This document shows positions 23,730-31,600 of a stretch of 52,566 bases of DNA, piece after piece. Positions within the stretch are counted from its first letter, which is position 1. Each line of letters starts with the position of its first letter. The notes under the pieces are model-generated. The model saw nothing but the letters and a program-made list of their open reading frames with translations, was not told where the DNA came from and searched no databases. Source of the DNA: Pseudarthrobacter sp. fls2-241-R2A-127 (GTDB taxonomy: Bacteria > Actinomycetota > Actinomycetes > Actinomycetales > Micrococcaceae); NCBI RefSeq assembly GCF_030209355.1, contig NZ_JARVSF010000021.1, positions 1 to 52,566 on the forward strand. The letters are read 5' to 3'. Position numbers and translations under genes: made by a program.

Positions 23730-24982
23730 GCGCCATGTTCCGGGCCCTCGAGAACCCCAACTACCGCATCTGGGCCAGCGGCGCGATCGTCTCCAACATC
23801 GGCACCTGGATGCAGCGGGTGGCTCAGGACTGGCTGGTCTTGACCGTCCTCACCGACCACTCCGGCGCCGCAGTGGGCCTCACCACCGGCCTGCAGTTCC
23901 TGCCCATGCTGCTGGTCGGCCCTTACGGTGGAGTGCTGGCGGACCGCTACCGCAAACGCATCATCCTGATGTGGACCCAGTTGGCCATGGGCTTCACCGG
24001 CCTGGCCATCGGCCTGCTGGTGGTTACCGGCACCGCCCAGCTGTGGCATGCCTATGTGGCTGCGTTCTGCCTTGGTGTGGCCAGCGCCGTGGATGCCCCG
24101 GCCCGGCAGGCCTTTGTGTCCGAGCTGGTGGGCCAAGACAACATTTCCAATGCGGTGGCGCTGAACTCGGCGTCCTTCAACACTGCCAGGCTCACAGGCC
24201 CGGCCATCGCCGGCGTGCTCATCGCCTGGGTGGGCACGGGCCCTGTGTTCCTGCTGAACGCCGCGAGCTTTGCCGCAGTCCTGGTCTCGCTGTTCAGGAT
24301 CCGCATCACCCAGGCCGCCCCAACCGCGAAGGGTATCCGGAACAAGCACCAGGTCGCCGAGGGAATCAGATATGTGCGCCGGCGGCCGGACCTGATGCTA
24401 ATCATGGTCCTGGTGGGCATCCTGGGCGCGTTCGGGATGAACTTTCCCGTCATCAATTCACTGATGGCCACCACCGAGTTCAGCATGGGCCCCAGCGAAT
24501 TCGGCCTGCTGGGCTCCATCATGGCCGTGGGTACCCTGGCGGGAGCGCTCCTGGCCGCGCGGCGGTCCGGCCCTCGGCTGCGCTTTCTGCTCGGCGGGGC
24601 GCTGGGGCTCGGGATCTTCACGATCCTCGGCAGCATCGCACCAACGTTCTGGATCTATGCAGCGGTCTTGATTCCGGTTGGCCTGGCATCCATCACCTTC
24701 CTGAACAGCTGCAACACCAGCATCCAGCTCTCCGTGGAGCCGCAGTTCCGCGGCCGCGTGCTGGCGCTCTACCTGGCCATCCTGCAAGGCGGGACGGCGG
24801 TCGGATCGCCGCTGGTCGGCTGGATAGGCAGCCAGTTCGGTGCCCGCTGGTCGGTCGCCGCCGGCGGCATCGTGGTGCTCCTGGCCGGTATTGCGGCACT
24901 GGTGGCCGTGACCAGGCGGAATGGGATCACCTTCCGTGGCGCGCTCCGGATGGCGCTGGGCAGGCGCGAGCCGGCGGTCTGA
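23726..24982 (+). CDS. MFS efflux transporter (DHA3/EntS-like), MarR-controlled
   Basis: A 418-residue twelve-helix exporter. It opens FRALENPNYRIWASGAIVSNIGTWMQRVAQDWLVLTVL and has the loop GGVLADRYRKRIILMW, both typical of the EntS/MFS_3 branch that exports siderophores, macrolides or other drugs. DAPARQAFVSELVGQDNISNAVALNS is another strong family signature. ATG 23726 overlaps the marR stop by four bases, so translation is coupled. It probably removes the ligand sensed by the MarR protein; the substrate is unknown. It is followed nine bases later by the converging cupin gene. Confidence 0.9.
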   Translation: MSAMFRALENPNYRIWASGAIVSNIGTWMQRVAQDWLVLTVLTDHSGAAVGLTTGLQFLPMLLVGPYGGVLADRYRKRIILMWTQLAMGFTGLAIGLLVVTGTAQLWHAYVAAFCLGVASAVDAPARQAFVSELVGQDNISNAVALNSASFNTARLTGPAIAGVLIAWVGTGPVFLLNAASFAAVLVSLFRIRITQAAPTAKGIRNKHQVAEGIRYVRRRPDLMLIMVLVGILGAFGMNFPVINSLMATTEFSMGPSEFGLLGSIMAVGTLAGALLAARRSGPRLRFLLGGALGLGIFTILGSIAPTFWIYAAVLIPVGLASITFLNSCNTSIQLSVEPQFRGRVLALYLAILQGGTAVGSPLVGWIGSQFGARWSVAAGGIVVLLAGIAALVAVTRRNGITFRGALRMALGRREPAV

Positions 24983-24991
24983 AGCGCCGGG

Positions 24992-25375
24992 TCAGTCCCC
25001 GCGGACGATGTCCACGGAGACTTCCACCGCCGGCACCGACCCGCGGTTTTCAAGCCAGTGCAGGGTGTTCCTGTCCTCCGGCCAGCCGACTCCGGGCCCG
25101 TACTCCGTGGCAACCCCGTCCCGGTGGTCAGTGATGGTGCCCTGCAGGATGTACACGGTACCGGGCCGGCCGGCATGGCCGTGCAGAGGCCCGAAGACGC
25201 CTCCGGGCTCGATGGTCACCATCCGCATCCGCAGCTGCAGGCCTTCCATGCCGTCGATTTCGCCGGCAAGGTCCACCGTTGCCAGCAACTCCACCGAGAC
25301 TCCCCTCGACTCCGGCGGCTCCACTTTCACGCCCACTGGCGCCACTCCCCTCCGGTCCTTCGTCGAACTGACCAC
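24992..25375 (-). CDS. Small cupin-domain protein
   Basis: A 127-residue single-cupin protein: GVFGPLHGHAGRPGTVYILQGTITDH contains the His-x-His-type motif 1 and WPEDRNTLHWLENRG the motif 2 histidine. It starts at GTG 25375 with no good ribosome-binding site, so the N-terminus is uncertain; no later ATG leaves a complete fold. Such proteins are stand-alone sensors or small dioxygenase-like enzymes. It is not obviously part of an operon. Confidence 0.75.
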   Translation of the reverse strand: MVSSTKDRRGVAPVGVKVEPPESRGVSVELLATVDLAGEIDGMEGLQLRMRMVTIEPGGVFGPLHGHAGRPGTVYILQGTITDHRDGVATEYGPGVGWPEDRNTLHWLENRGSVPAVEVSVDIVRGD

Positions 25376-25503
25376 TAATTAACTGGCCACTGACGACGAC
25401 GGCGCCGGTCCTGCCGCTGCCAAGCACCCGGGTGCGGGCGCTGCGGGCGGCACGTGCCGGCGTCGTAGTTTCTTCCCGGGCCTGCAACCGCAGGCCGCGG
25501 TTG

Positions 25504-25890
25504 TCAAGACTGCATCGAGGAGATGTTGAGGATGTTGCCCTCACTGTCCAGGAACCAGGCGGATTGGCCGTAACCCTCCATCGTTGCGATGCCGTTCTCG
25601 GTCTTCAGGCCGGGCATGTCGTACTCTTCGAACACCACGCCGCGGCCGCGGAGCTCTTCCACGTCCCGCTGCACGTCATCGGTTCCCCAGCCAATCTGCG
25701 TGTTCTTGGCCGAACCGGCGTTGTCAGTCTGGTACACGAGGAACGATGTACCTTTCCCGCACCGGTAGACCAGGCCGCCGTCAGCCATGGTCCGGTCGGG
25801 CTCGAGCCCCACCTTGTCGCGATAGAACTCCCTGGCCCGGTCGATATCCTTCGCGGGCAAAACAGCCATGACTTCCATATCTTTGAGCAT
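25504..25890 (-). CDS. VOC family protein
   Basis: A 128-residue VOC protein beginning MEVMAVLPAKDIDRAREFYRDKVG and ending GQSAWFLDSEGNILNISSMQS. A Glu pair in GVVFEEYDMPGL and TQIGWGTDDVQRDVEEL are also typical. The ATG at 25890 has GGAG ten bases upstream; ATG 25875 (five codons later) would also fit the fold. Length and order match glyoxalase-like single-domain members that pair to form a dimeric active site. The substrate is unknown. It stands alone on the minus strand with 128 non-coding bases downstream. Confidence 0.87.
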   Translation of the reverse strand: MLKDMEVMAVLPAKDIDRAREFYRDKVGLEPDRTMADGGLVYRCGKGTSFLVYQTDNAGSAKNTQIGWGTDDVQRDVEELRGRGVVFEEYDMPGLKTENGIATMEGYGQSAWFLDSEGNILNISSMQS

Positions 25891-26134
25891 GACGACTCTT
25901 CTCCTTGCCACATTTCCAGCTGGCGACGCTCTCCCCCGAACCAGTCCGGCCGTCCCCCGCCGGGCTTGTGGCCGTCCTTCCCGCCGAATGCCGGGGCGGC
26001 CACCTGGAGCTCCCTGATCCGCGATGGCACAAGCAACCGGCACGGGGTTCCCGAAGTGTACGAGCCCATTATGGAACTGTTCGTTCCCGCATGGAATAGG
26101 GGTTTTTATTGGGGGCAGGCCAGGGGTGGGGCGG
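25891..26134. other. 244-bp gap with a possible gene remnant
   Basis: Minus-strand codons from 26069 down to about 25880 have strong G/C preference at third positions and encode SRIRELQVAAPAFGGKDGHK then GRPDWFGGERRQLEMWQ. This could be a decayed or frame-disrupted gene running into the VOC gene; no family was recognised with confidence. No promoter or hairpin stands out. Confidence 0.2.
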
Positions 26135-26458
26135 CTATTTCCGGGTGGCGGAAATGGCCCTTCGGGCGGCCCTTCCTGCCACCGCCACCAGGGGAACCAG
26201 GCATGCCAGGACGGCGATGGTGTTGGGGCGGAACGCCGGGCTCCCATTGACTGTCCGGTACACCCCCAGGGGCAGGACGAATCCACCGCCGCCTCCGCCG
26301 GAAGCGCCTTCCTCCGATTCCATGCCGCCGCCGAAGCCGAAGGACACCAGCGCCACGGGCACAATCTCCTCCCCGCCAAGGTTCACCGGAGGGCCGTAGG
26401 CCCGGGCCACGCCGATGTTCTTGAACGTGTCAACGAGGGACGCGAAGGTGTCAGCCAT
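26135..26458 (-). CDS. GerW/YtfJ-family protein
   Basis: A 107-residue protein related to the GerW (sporulation YtfJ) family. It starts MADTFASLVDTFKNIGVARA, followed by YGPPVNLGGEEIVPVALVSFGFGGG, a Gly-rich flexible loop and FVLPLGVYRTVNGSPAFRPNT. It ends in a hydrophobic helix (IAVLACLVPLVAVA) with a basic tail, a probable membrane anchor. GerW homologues are widespread in non-spore-forming Actinobacteria, and their role there is unknown. The start at 26458 is supported by a -10 box TATCCT six bases upstream (leaderless); an upstream in-frame ATG at 26500 would include the promoter. Confidence 0.75.
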   Translation of the reverse strand: MADTFASLVDTFKNIGVARAYGPPVNLGGEEIVPVALVSFGFGGGMESEEGASGGGGGGFVLPLGVYRTVNGSPAFRPNTIAVLACLVPLVAVAGRAARRAISATRK

Positions 26459-26520
26459 GGGTTCAGGATAGGCGCAGCTACAGATGGCAGGCAGGTCCAT
26501 AAGTCCTGCCTGCCACCTCC

Positions 26521-26865
26521 CTACCGACGGATTTCAGCCAGCCGCAGCCGGACAATGTCCGCCAGGACGTCGTCCGGTACCGGCCGGGCTGCGCTGAAGC
26601 GGATGGTTCCTTTGGACAGCGAATAGCCCTCCAGACGCCCTGCCACCGCCTCCACCACGGCCGAGGAGAACGGAAAGATCGAAAGGTGCCTGGCTGCGGC
26701 CACGGCAGCTAGCAGCGGCTTTCCGTCGACCTTGAGGGCGGCCATCCCGTAGCTCATGCCCTCCGTGGCATCCGGAGCCACGGACCGTGCAACCTCCACC
26801 ACGTGCTGCAGGCAGCTGCGGTCCGGTTCATCGGCTGCAGCCAGGGCGTCGTCAACGGCACCCAC
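26521..26865 (-). CDS. DUF1801 / iron-chaperone-like (YdhG-type) protein
   Basis: A 114-residue DUF1801-family protein. Its signature runs VAPDATEGMSYGMAALKVDGKPLLAAVAAARHLSIFPFSSAVVEAV followed by LSKGTIRFSAARPVPDDVLADIVRLRLAEI. Homologues include the Bacillus YdhG frataxin-like protein; whether this one handles iron is not known. The start is GTG 26865, only six bases after the stop of the SRPBCC gene, so the two are likely co-translated. No Shine-Dalgarno sequence is evident and coupling may replace it. Confidence 0.8.
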   Translation of the reverse strand: MGAVDDALAAADEPDRSCLQHVVEVARSVAPDATEGMSYGMAALKVDGKPLLAAVAAARHLSIFPFSSAVVEAVAGRLEGYSLSKGTIRFSAARPVPDDVLADIVRLRLAEIRR

Positions 26866-26871
26866 GGAGCA

Positions 26872-27339
26872 TCAGGCTTTCCGGGCGGACACCGCGGTGG
26901 CGAGTGCCCCGAGGCCGCGCTCGAAGTCGCCACCCACCAGCTTGTCCATATTCATGAACAGCGAGAAGACCTTTCCCATCCCCTTGTTCTCCCCGGTCAT
27001 CAGCCACGTCACCTCAGTGCCGCCGGGTGCCGGGGTGAACGTAAACGTGGTGGGGTTCAGTGCCTTGAACGGCTTGGTGAACTGCAAGCGGATGCCGATC
27101 CGGCTGGACGGCAGGGACTCCACGATCTCCATGGTTCCGCTGCCTGCCTTGCGGTTGCCGCTCCACTCATAGCCCGCGCCGGTCCCTGACTCACTGCCGA
27201 AGTAGCGGCGGTCCATGCCCGGATCAACCGACTCCCAGGGGGACCAGGCGGTCCATTCATGGAAGTTGTTCACCAGCGGAAAGATCTCCTCGGCGGAGGC
27301 AGGGATGACGGCGCTGCGGCGGACTTCGAAAGTAGACAT
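26872..27339 (-). CDS. SRPBCC (START/polyketide cyclase fold) protein
   Basis: A 155-residue SRPBCC protein: STFEVRRSAVIPASAEEIFPLVNNFHEWTAWSPWESVDPGM is the typical first strand, helices and Trp-rich turn. GGTEVTWLMTGENKGMGKVFSLFMNMDKLVGGDFERGL is the C-terminal strand plus long helix closing the cavity. The family binds hydrophobic ligands, but no function can be assigned. ATG 27339 is six bases after a TATGCT -10 box, so it is probably leaderless; a longer frame to 27408 lacks support. It probably forms a two-gene unit with the DUF1801 gene. Confidence 0.85.
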   Translation of the reverse strand: MSTFEVRRSAVIPASAEEIFPLVNNFHEWTAWSPWESVDPGMDRRYFGSESGTGAGYEWSGNRKAGSGTMEIVESLPSSRIGIRLQFTKPFKALNPTTFTFTPAPGGTEVTWLMTGENKGMGKVFSLFMNMDKLVGGDFERGLGALATAVSARKA

Positions 27340-27370
27340 GCGCCCAGCATAGGGCCGCGGCGCCGCCGGG

Positions 27371-28288
27371 TTAAGGGAGTACCACGTTTGCCGGTTCACG
27401 GCCCTCATGCAGCAGCCCGATCTGCTTCCTGACCAGGCGTACCATGCGGGGGAACATGGCCGAACTCGCGCCGCCCACGTGGGGAGTGATGAGTACCCCG
27501 GGAGTGCCCCACAGCGGGTGGTCCGCCGGCAGTGGCTCCGGGTCTGTCACGTCCAGGGCAGCCCGAAGCCGGCCCGTTGACGTCTCGGCGAGCAAGGCGT
27601 CCGTGTCTGCCACCGGCCCGCGGGCCACGTTCACCAGCAGGGCACCGTCCGGCATGGCGGCCAGGAACTTGGCGTCCACCAGCCGCTCAGTCTGCTGGCT
27701 CAAGGGAACGCTGACCACCACGATCTCGTGCAGCGGCAACTGCTCATACAGCGAGTCGATCCCATGGATGGTTCCGCGGCCGTCCTCCCGGGCACAGCTG
27801 GCCATCCGGGTGACCTCGGTTTCGAACGGCAGCAGCCTGGCTTCGATGGCCTTGCCCACACCGCCGTAGCCCACCAGCAGCACGCGCCTGTCCGCCAGGC
27901 TGGGGCGCTGACTGTTGTCCCACGTTCCTGTCTCCTGGTTCCGGACAAAGTCAGGGATCCCGCGCTGGGACGCCACCATCATGCCCACGGCGAGCTCCGC
28001 CGTGGACGTCTCATGGACTCCCGCGGCATTGGCGAAGGTGACACCTTCGGGCAAAACCGAGGCGACGCCGTCGTACCCGATGGACTGGCTTTGCACCAGG
28101 CCGACGTCCATCCCCGCCAGCGCGGCGAGCGCGGACGGATTACCCATGTAGGGCGGCACCAACAGGTCCAGCCGGCCCTCTGGGGCAGGGCCGGCCAGAT
28201 CCCAGAGCACAAAATCGACGCCGTCAACGGGAGCGAGTGCGTCCAGCAGGTTTTGGGCGGGCAGGCAAACGCGCAGCCGGGCGCTCAC
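27371..28288 (-). CDS. D-isomer 2-hydroxyacid dehydrogenase
   Basis: A 305-residue NAD(P)-dependent dehydrogenase. The cofactor motif is VLLVGYGGVGKAIEARLLPF (G-x-G-x2-G), the catalytic arginine lies in LLVNVARGPVADTDAL, the Glu in ALDVTDPEPLPADHPLW and the His in VLITPHVGGASS. The order Arg-Glu-His is complete, so it should be active on a 2-keto acid such as glyoxylate, hydroxypyruvate or phenylpyruvate. The start at GTG 28288 is inferred from family N-termini. An in-frame ATG at 28384 would add 32 residues and cannot be excluded. It is divergent from an MFS gene, with a large palindrome between them. Confidence 0.85.
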   Translation of the reverse strand: MSARLRVCLPAQNLLDALAPVDGVDFVLWDLAGPAPEGRLDLLVPPYMGNPSALAALAGMDVGLVQSQSIGYDGVASVLPEGVTFANAAGVHETSTAELAVGMMVASQRGIPDFVRNQETGTWDNSQRPSLADRRVLLVGYGGVGKAIEARLLPFETEVTRMASCAREDGRGTIHGIDSLYEQLPLHEIVVVSVPLSQQTERLVDAKFLAAMPDGALLVNVARGPVADTDALLAETSTGRLRAALDVTDPEPLPADHPLWGTPGVLITPHVGGASSAMFPRMVRLVRKQIGLLHEGREPANVVLP

Positions 28289-28440
28289 GCGGCGACCATC
28301 AGCTTGACGTTGGCGGCGGGGCAAGTACTCATGGGGCTCCATGCATCCAGGCCCGAAGTTGATCAACGGGCGTTGAAGTTCCATTACAAACTTACCTGCA
28401 GGCGGTTTTCCTGGCGACGCCTCGGCGTGGTCGCCCCGCC

Positions 28441-28491
28441 CGGACGGAAGGACGTGTCACGTCTGTGACACGTCCTTCCGTCCGGTAGATT
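28441..28491. promoter_or_regulatory. Perfect 20-bp inverted repeat overlapping an MFS promoter
   Basis: The arm at 28441-28460 (begins CGGACGGAAG, ends GTGTCAC) is exactly complementary to 28465-28484, with only GTCT between. TAGATT at 28486-28491, just right of the palindrome, is a good -10 for the rightward MFS gene, so the palindrome would occupy the -35/spacer. It lies between divergent genes, so a terminator role is unlikely. An operator or cruciform is more plausible. Confidence 0.6.
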
Positions 28492-28543
28492 TAAGGGAGG
28501 AATTTCAGGCGAGCAGAGCCGCATTCCTTCCCCCTTCCCTTGA

Positions 28544-29812
28544 ATGGATCACTCCGCCATGTCTTCCGCGATCCCAGCGCCGGAACCTGCCCGCTTCCCC
28601 TACGCCGCCATGGTGGTCCTTGCCACCATTGCCTTCACTGCCATCACCACAGAGCTCCTCCCGTCCGGCCTGCTGCCCCAGATCAGCACCGGCCTGGGTG
28701 TCTCCGAGCCGGTAGCCGGCTACCTTGCCGCTGCCTACGCTGCCGTCATTGTAGTCACGGTGGTTCCCGCGGCGCGGCTGCTGGGGAAAGTTCCGCGGCA
28801 TGCCCTGCTGGTGGGGCTGGTCCTGACGTTTGCGCTCAGCAATGCGATGGTGGGCCTGGCACCGGACTTTTCGGCTGCCATGGTTGCGCGGCTGGTGGGC
28901 GGCCTGGCGCACGGCCTGCTCTGGACTACCATGGCGCCGTTCGTTTCCCGGGTGGTGCCGGCGGACAAAGTGGGCAAAGCCCTGGCGATCGTCTTCAGCG
29001 GCAACAGTCTTGGCCTGGCCATCGGCGCGCCCGTGGGAACGGCGCTGGGCGGTTTCCTTGGCTGGCGTTCGGCGTTCCTGGTGCTCGCCGGATTCGGCGT
29101 GGTCCTGACGGTTCTCGCGTTCTGGCTGCTCCCCCGCGTCCGGCGCATCAGCGACGCTGCCCGGCCATCCCTCCGGAAGGCCATCGGCCAGCCCGGCGTG
29201 AAATCGGTGGCCGTTGCCTGGCCGCTGCTGGTCCTGGCCCACTTTGCCCTGTTCACCTACATCGCGCCGTTCATCCGTGAGGCGAACCTGCCCGATTACG
29301 CCACCAGCCTCTCGCTCACGGTGCTGGGCGGTTCAGGCCTGCTGGGCATCTGGATTGCAGGGCTCACCGTGGATTCGCGCCCCCGCCGTTCACTGCTGCT
29401 CACGACGGCGGCCATCGCCGCATCGATGTTCCTGTTGCCTTTCGCAGTGGGGAACCTCATCCTGGCGTTGATTCTGATGACCGTCTGGGGAGCCGGCCTG
29501 GGTGCCATCGGCATCTACAACCAGTCGGCAATCCTCCGCGCGGGCGGCGAATACAGCGAGGCCGCCAACGGACTCACGGTCCTGACCATCCAGTTGGGCA
29601 TCACCATTGGTGCCCTGTATGGTTCTGCGGCACTGGTGGTGGGCGGCCCGCTGCTGGTTCCGGCCGCGGCAGCCATTCCGGTGGTGGCGGCGTTTGTCAT
29701 CACCCTTGCCGGGAAAAGGTACGCCTACCCGCCCGGCATGCGCGAACGGATCTGGCTGGAACCCCGGCCGGTCAAGGACAAGGTCAAGGACAAGGTCAAG
29801 GACCCTGCCTGA
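28544..29812 (+). CDS. MFS transporter (AraJ/sugar-efflux-like DHA1)
   Basis: A 422-residue twelve-helix exporter of the DHA1 group. YAAMVVLATIAFTAITTELLPSGLLPQISTGLGVSEPVAGYLAAAYA is the classic helix 1-2 segment of AraJ/NepI-type sugar or purine nucleoside exporters. GGLAHGLLWTTMAPFVSRVVP and VFSGNSLGLAIGAPVGTALGGFLGWR form the motif C-like helix 5. The C-terminus ends in a KDKVKD repeat coded by a 12-base tandem repeat (29771-29803). ATG 28544 has no ribosome-binding site. A strong AGGGAGG (28494-28500) lies over 40 bases upstream with no usual start codon behind it. ATG 28559 is an alternative start. Confidence 0.87.
   Translation: MDHSAMSSAIPAPEPARFPYAAMVVLATIAFTAITTELLPSGLLPQISTGLGVSEPVAGYLAAAYAAVIVVTVVPAARLLGKVPRHALLVGLVLTFALSNAMVGLAPDFSAAMVARLVGGLAHGLLWTTMAPFVSRVVPADKVGKALAIVFSGNSLGLAIGAPVGTALGGFLGWRSAFLVLAGFGVVLTVLAFWLLPRVRRISDAARPSLRKAIGQPGVKSVAVAWPLLVLAHFALFTYIAPFIREANLPDYATSLSLTVLGGSGLLGIWIAGLTVDSRPRRSLLLTTAAIAASMFLLPFAVGNLILALILMTVWGAGLGAIGIYNQSAILRAGGEYSEAANGLTVLTIQLGITIGALYGSAALVVGGPLLVPAAAAIPVVAAFVITLAGKRYAYPPGMRERIWLEPRPVKDKVKDKVKDPA
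29771..29803 (+). repeat. 12-bp tandem repeat at the MFS 3' end
   Basis: GTCAAGGACAAG occurs twice followed by a partial third copy, coding the charged tail VKDKVKDKVKD. It keeps frame, so copy-number change would only alter the tail length. Confidence 0.8.
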
Positions 29813-29847
29813 CCCGCGGCACTGAGCGGATGCGCCGCAGGGCAACG

Positions 29848-29877
29848 CGCCGGGCTTCCGCTTGGCGAAGCCCGGCG
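29848..29877. terminator. Bidirectional terminator hairpin
   Basis: CGCCGGGCTTC (29848-29858) pairs with GAAGCCCGGCG (29867-29877) across an eight-base loop, between the converging MFS and cupin genes. Confidence 0.75.
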
Positions 29878-29894
29878 GCCGCGCCCTGATGGCG

Positions 29895-30230
29895 TCAGTC
29901 GCGGTACTTGGCCACCGTAAACAGGAACGTGGAGTCTTCTTCGGCGTGAAGGCTGTGCAGTCCGGGCGGGACAATCAGCAGGTCCCCGGATTTGCCCTGC
30001 CATGAGTCATCGCCGGCTTTGAGGCTGACGCAGCCCTGGATCACGAACACCGTGGCGTCGCCGGGGTTCTGGTGCTCGCTCAGCCGGGTTCCGGCTTTCA
30101 TGGCCATGACAGTCTGCCGGAGGATTTTTTCGTGGCCGCCGTACACGGTGTCTGCAGCGCGGCCGTTGGTGGAGGTGACGGCCGCCTCGAGCTGCTGACG
30201 TGCCAGCGCGTCGATCGATATCTTTTGCAT
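29895..30230 (-). CDS. Cupin-domain protein
   Basis: A 111-residue single-domain cupin. RLSEHQNPGDATVFVIQGCVSLKAGDDSW gives motif 1 with one His and a Glu/Gln rather than the full three-residue metal set, and LLIVPPGLHSLHAEEDSTFLFTV gives motif 2 with the His. ATG 30230 is seven bases after a TAGCCT -10 box on the minus strand and has no ribosome-binding site, so it is probably leaderless. A much longer open frame extends upstream, but it overlaps the MscS gene and is not coding. It may act as a small-molecule sensor or detoxification protein. Confidence 0.82.
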   Translation of the reverse strand: MQKISIDALARQQLEAAVTSTNGRAADTVYGGHEKILRQTVMAMKAGTRLSEHQNPGDATVFVIQGCVSLKAGDDSWQGKSGDLLIVPPGLHSLHAEEDSTFLFTVAKYRD

Positions 30231-30320
30231 GCGCCCAAGGCTACCCGCGCTCCTTCCGCTGCGGTCGAGTTTCCCGCCCCGATTTCGGAGGGGCGCCCCG
30301 GGCTTGATACAGCTTAAGGA

Positions 30321-31556
30321 ATGCTCACGTTCCTGAACTCTGCCCTGCCTTTCATCGCCATGGCCCTGGCGGTGGTGGCCGGACTCACGCTGTCTTGGCT
30401 GCTCCGCAAGGTGGTCCTGCGCCTGAACCGGAAACGGCCCGAGCTGCAGGCCACGTCGCGGGTGGCCCGCCAGCCGCTGCGGCTGGCACTGTGCCTGGCA
30501 GGCGTCCGCATTGCGCTGGGACTGACCGCAGGAAGCGAAAGCTGGCATGCCGGCGTCGACCATCTCCTGCTGATCGCCCTCATCGGCGCGTTCGCATGGC
30601 TTGCCATCGCGGTCCTGTTGATTGTGGAGGCCGTGGTGCTGACCCGGCACAGCGTGGACGTGGCTGACAACCGCCGGGCACGGCGGCTGCGGACCCAGAT
30701 GATCCTGGCCCGCCGGATCGCGGTGGCACTGGTGGTGGTGCTCGCCGTCGGTACGGCCATGCTGACCTTCCCTGCCATCCAGGCGCTCGGCGCGGGGCTC
30801 CTGGCGTCCGCGGGCGTGATTTCCATCGTGGCCGGGCTCGCCGCACAGACGTCCTTGGTGAATGTCTTCGCCGGCATGCAGCTGGCGTTCACCGATGCCA
30901 TCCGCGTGGACGACGTGGTGGTGGTGCAGAAGGAGTGGGGCCGGATTGAGGAAATCACGCTCACATATGTTGTGGTGCACATTTGGGATGACCGCCGGCT
31001 GATCCTGCCCTCCACGTACTTCACCACCACCCCCTTCGAGAACTGGACCCGCCGCCAGTCCGAGGTCATGGGCACCGTGGAGTTCGATCTGGACTGGCGT
31101 GCCCCCGTGGAGGACATGCGCACCGAGCTGCGCCGGGTCCTGGCCGGGACAGAATTGTGGGACGAGCGCGTGGGGGTCCTGCAAATCACGGATGCCACTG
31201 GAGGCTTTGTCCGCGTCCGGATCCTCGTCAGCGCCGCGGACAGTGCGGCGCTCTTCGACCTGCGCTGCCTGGTGCGCGAAACCATGGTCAGGTTCCTCCA
31301 GCAGAACCATCCGCAGGCGCTGCCGCACCAGCGCTGGGAACAGGCAGCGGACGACGCCGGCGCAGCCACCCGGCGCAAGGCACCGTTGCGCGGGCTGGGC
31401 TCGTCCGGGACGGCTGGGGCCCAGGCACCGGCAGACCCGCACGAATCCCAGCTGTTCACCGGCTCCATCGAGGCTGTGGAACGGTCCCGCGCCTTCACTG
31501 GGCCGGGCGAGGAGGTATTCGAGGAGCGGGACCGGAACCTGGCCTCCCATCACTAA
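30321..31556 (+). CDS. MscS-family mechanosensitive ion channel
   Basis: A 411-residue small-conductance channel homologue. Four N-terminal membrane helices precede the pore-lining helix AIQALGAGLLASAGVISIVAGLAAQTSLVNVFAGMQLAF, the family signature rich in Gly/Ala. The beta domain follows: DAIRVDDVVVVQKEWGRIEEITLTYVVVHIWDDRRLILPSTYF. After the MscS fold comes a roughly 85-residue cytoplasmic tail without known domains. It releases solutes on osmotic downshock. AAGGA touches the ATG at 30321, too close for a normal ribosome-binding site. Confidence 0.9.
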   Translation: MLTFLNSALPFIAMALAVVAGLTLSWLLRKVVLRLNRKRPELQATSRVARQPLRLALCLAGVRIALGLTAGSESWHAGVDHLLLIALIGAFAWLAIAVLLIVEAVVLTRHSVDVADNRRARRLRTQMILARRIAVALVVVLAVGTAMLTFPAIQALGAGLLASAGVISIVAGLAAQTSLVNVFAGMQLAFTDAIRVDDVVVVQKEWGRIEEITLTYVVVHIWDDRRLILPSTYFTTTPFENWTRRQSEVMGTVEFDLDWRAPVEDMRTELRRVLAGTELWDERVGVLQITDATGGFVRVRILVSAADSAALFDLRCLVRETMVRFLQQNHPQALPHQRWEQAADDAGAATRRKAPLRGLGSSGTAGAQAPADPHESQLFTGSIEAVERSRAFTGPGEEVFEERDRNLASHH

Positions 31557-31563
31557 ATAACCC

Positions 31564-31593
31564 TTGATAGGTGACTATTTAGTCACCTATCAT
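31564..31593 (+). promoter_or_regulatory. Promoter with embedded 26-bp ArsR operator
   Basis: -35 TTGATA (31564-31569), an 18-base spacer and -10 TATCAT (31588-31593) lie seven bases before the ATG at 31601, so the transcript is probably leaderless. A perfect palindrome fills the promoter: GATAGGTGACTA (31566-31577) and its exact complement (31580-31591), with TT between. An ArsR dimer bound here would block RNA polymerase, giving autorepression. Confidence 0.75.
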
Positions 31594-31600
31594 TGGTCCC

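Noticed and set aside
29895..31553. 552-codon minus-strand open frame
   Set aside because: Only its last 111 codons are a cupin; the remainder is antisense to the MscS channel.
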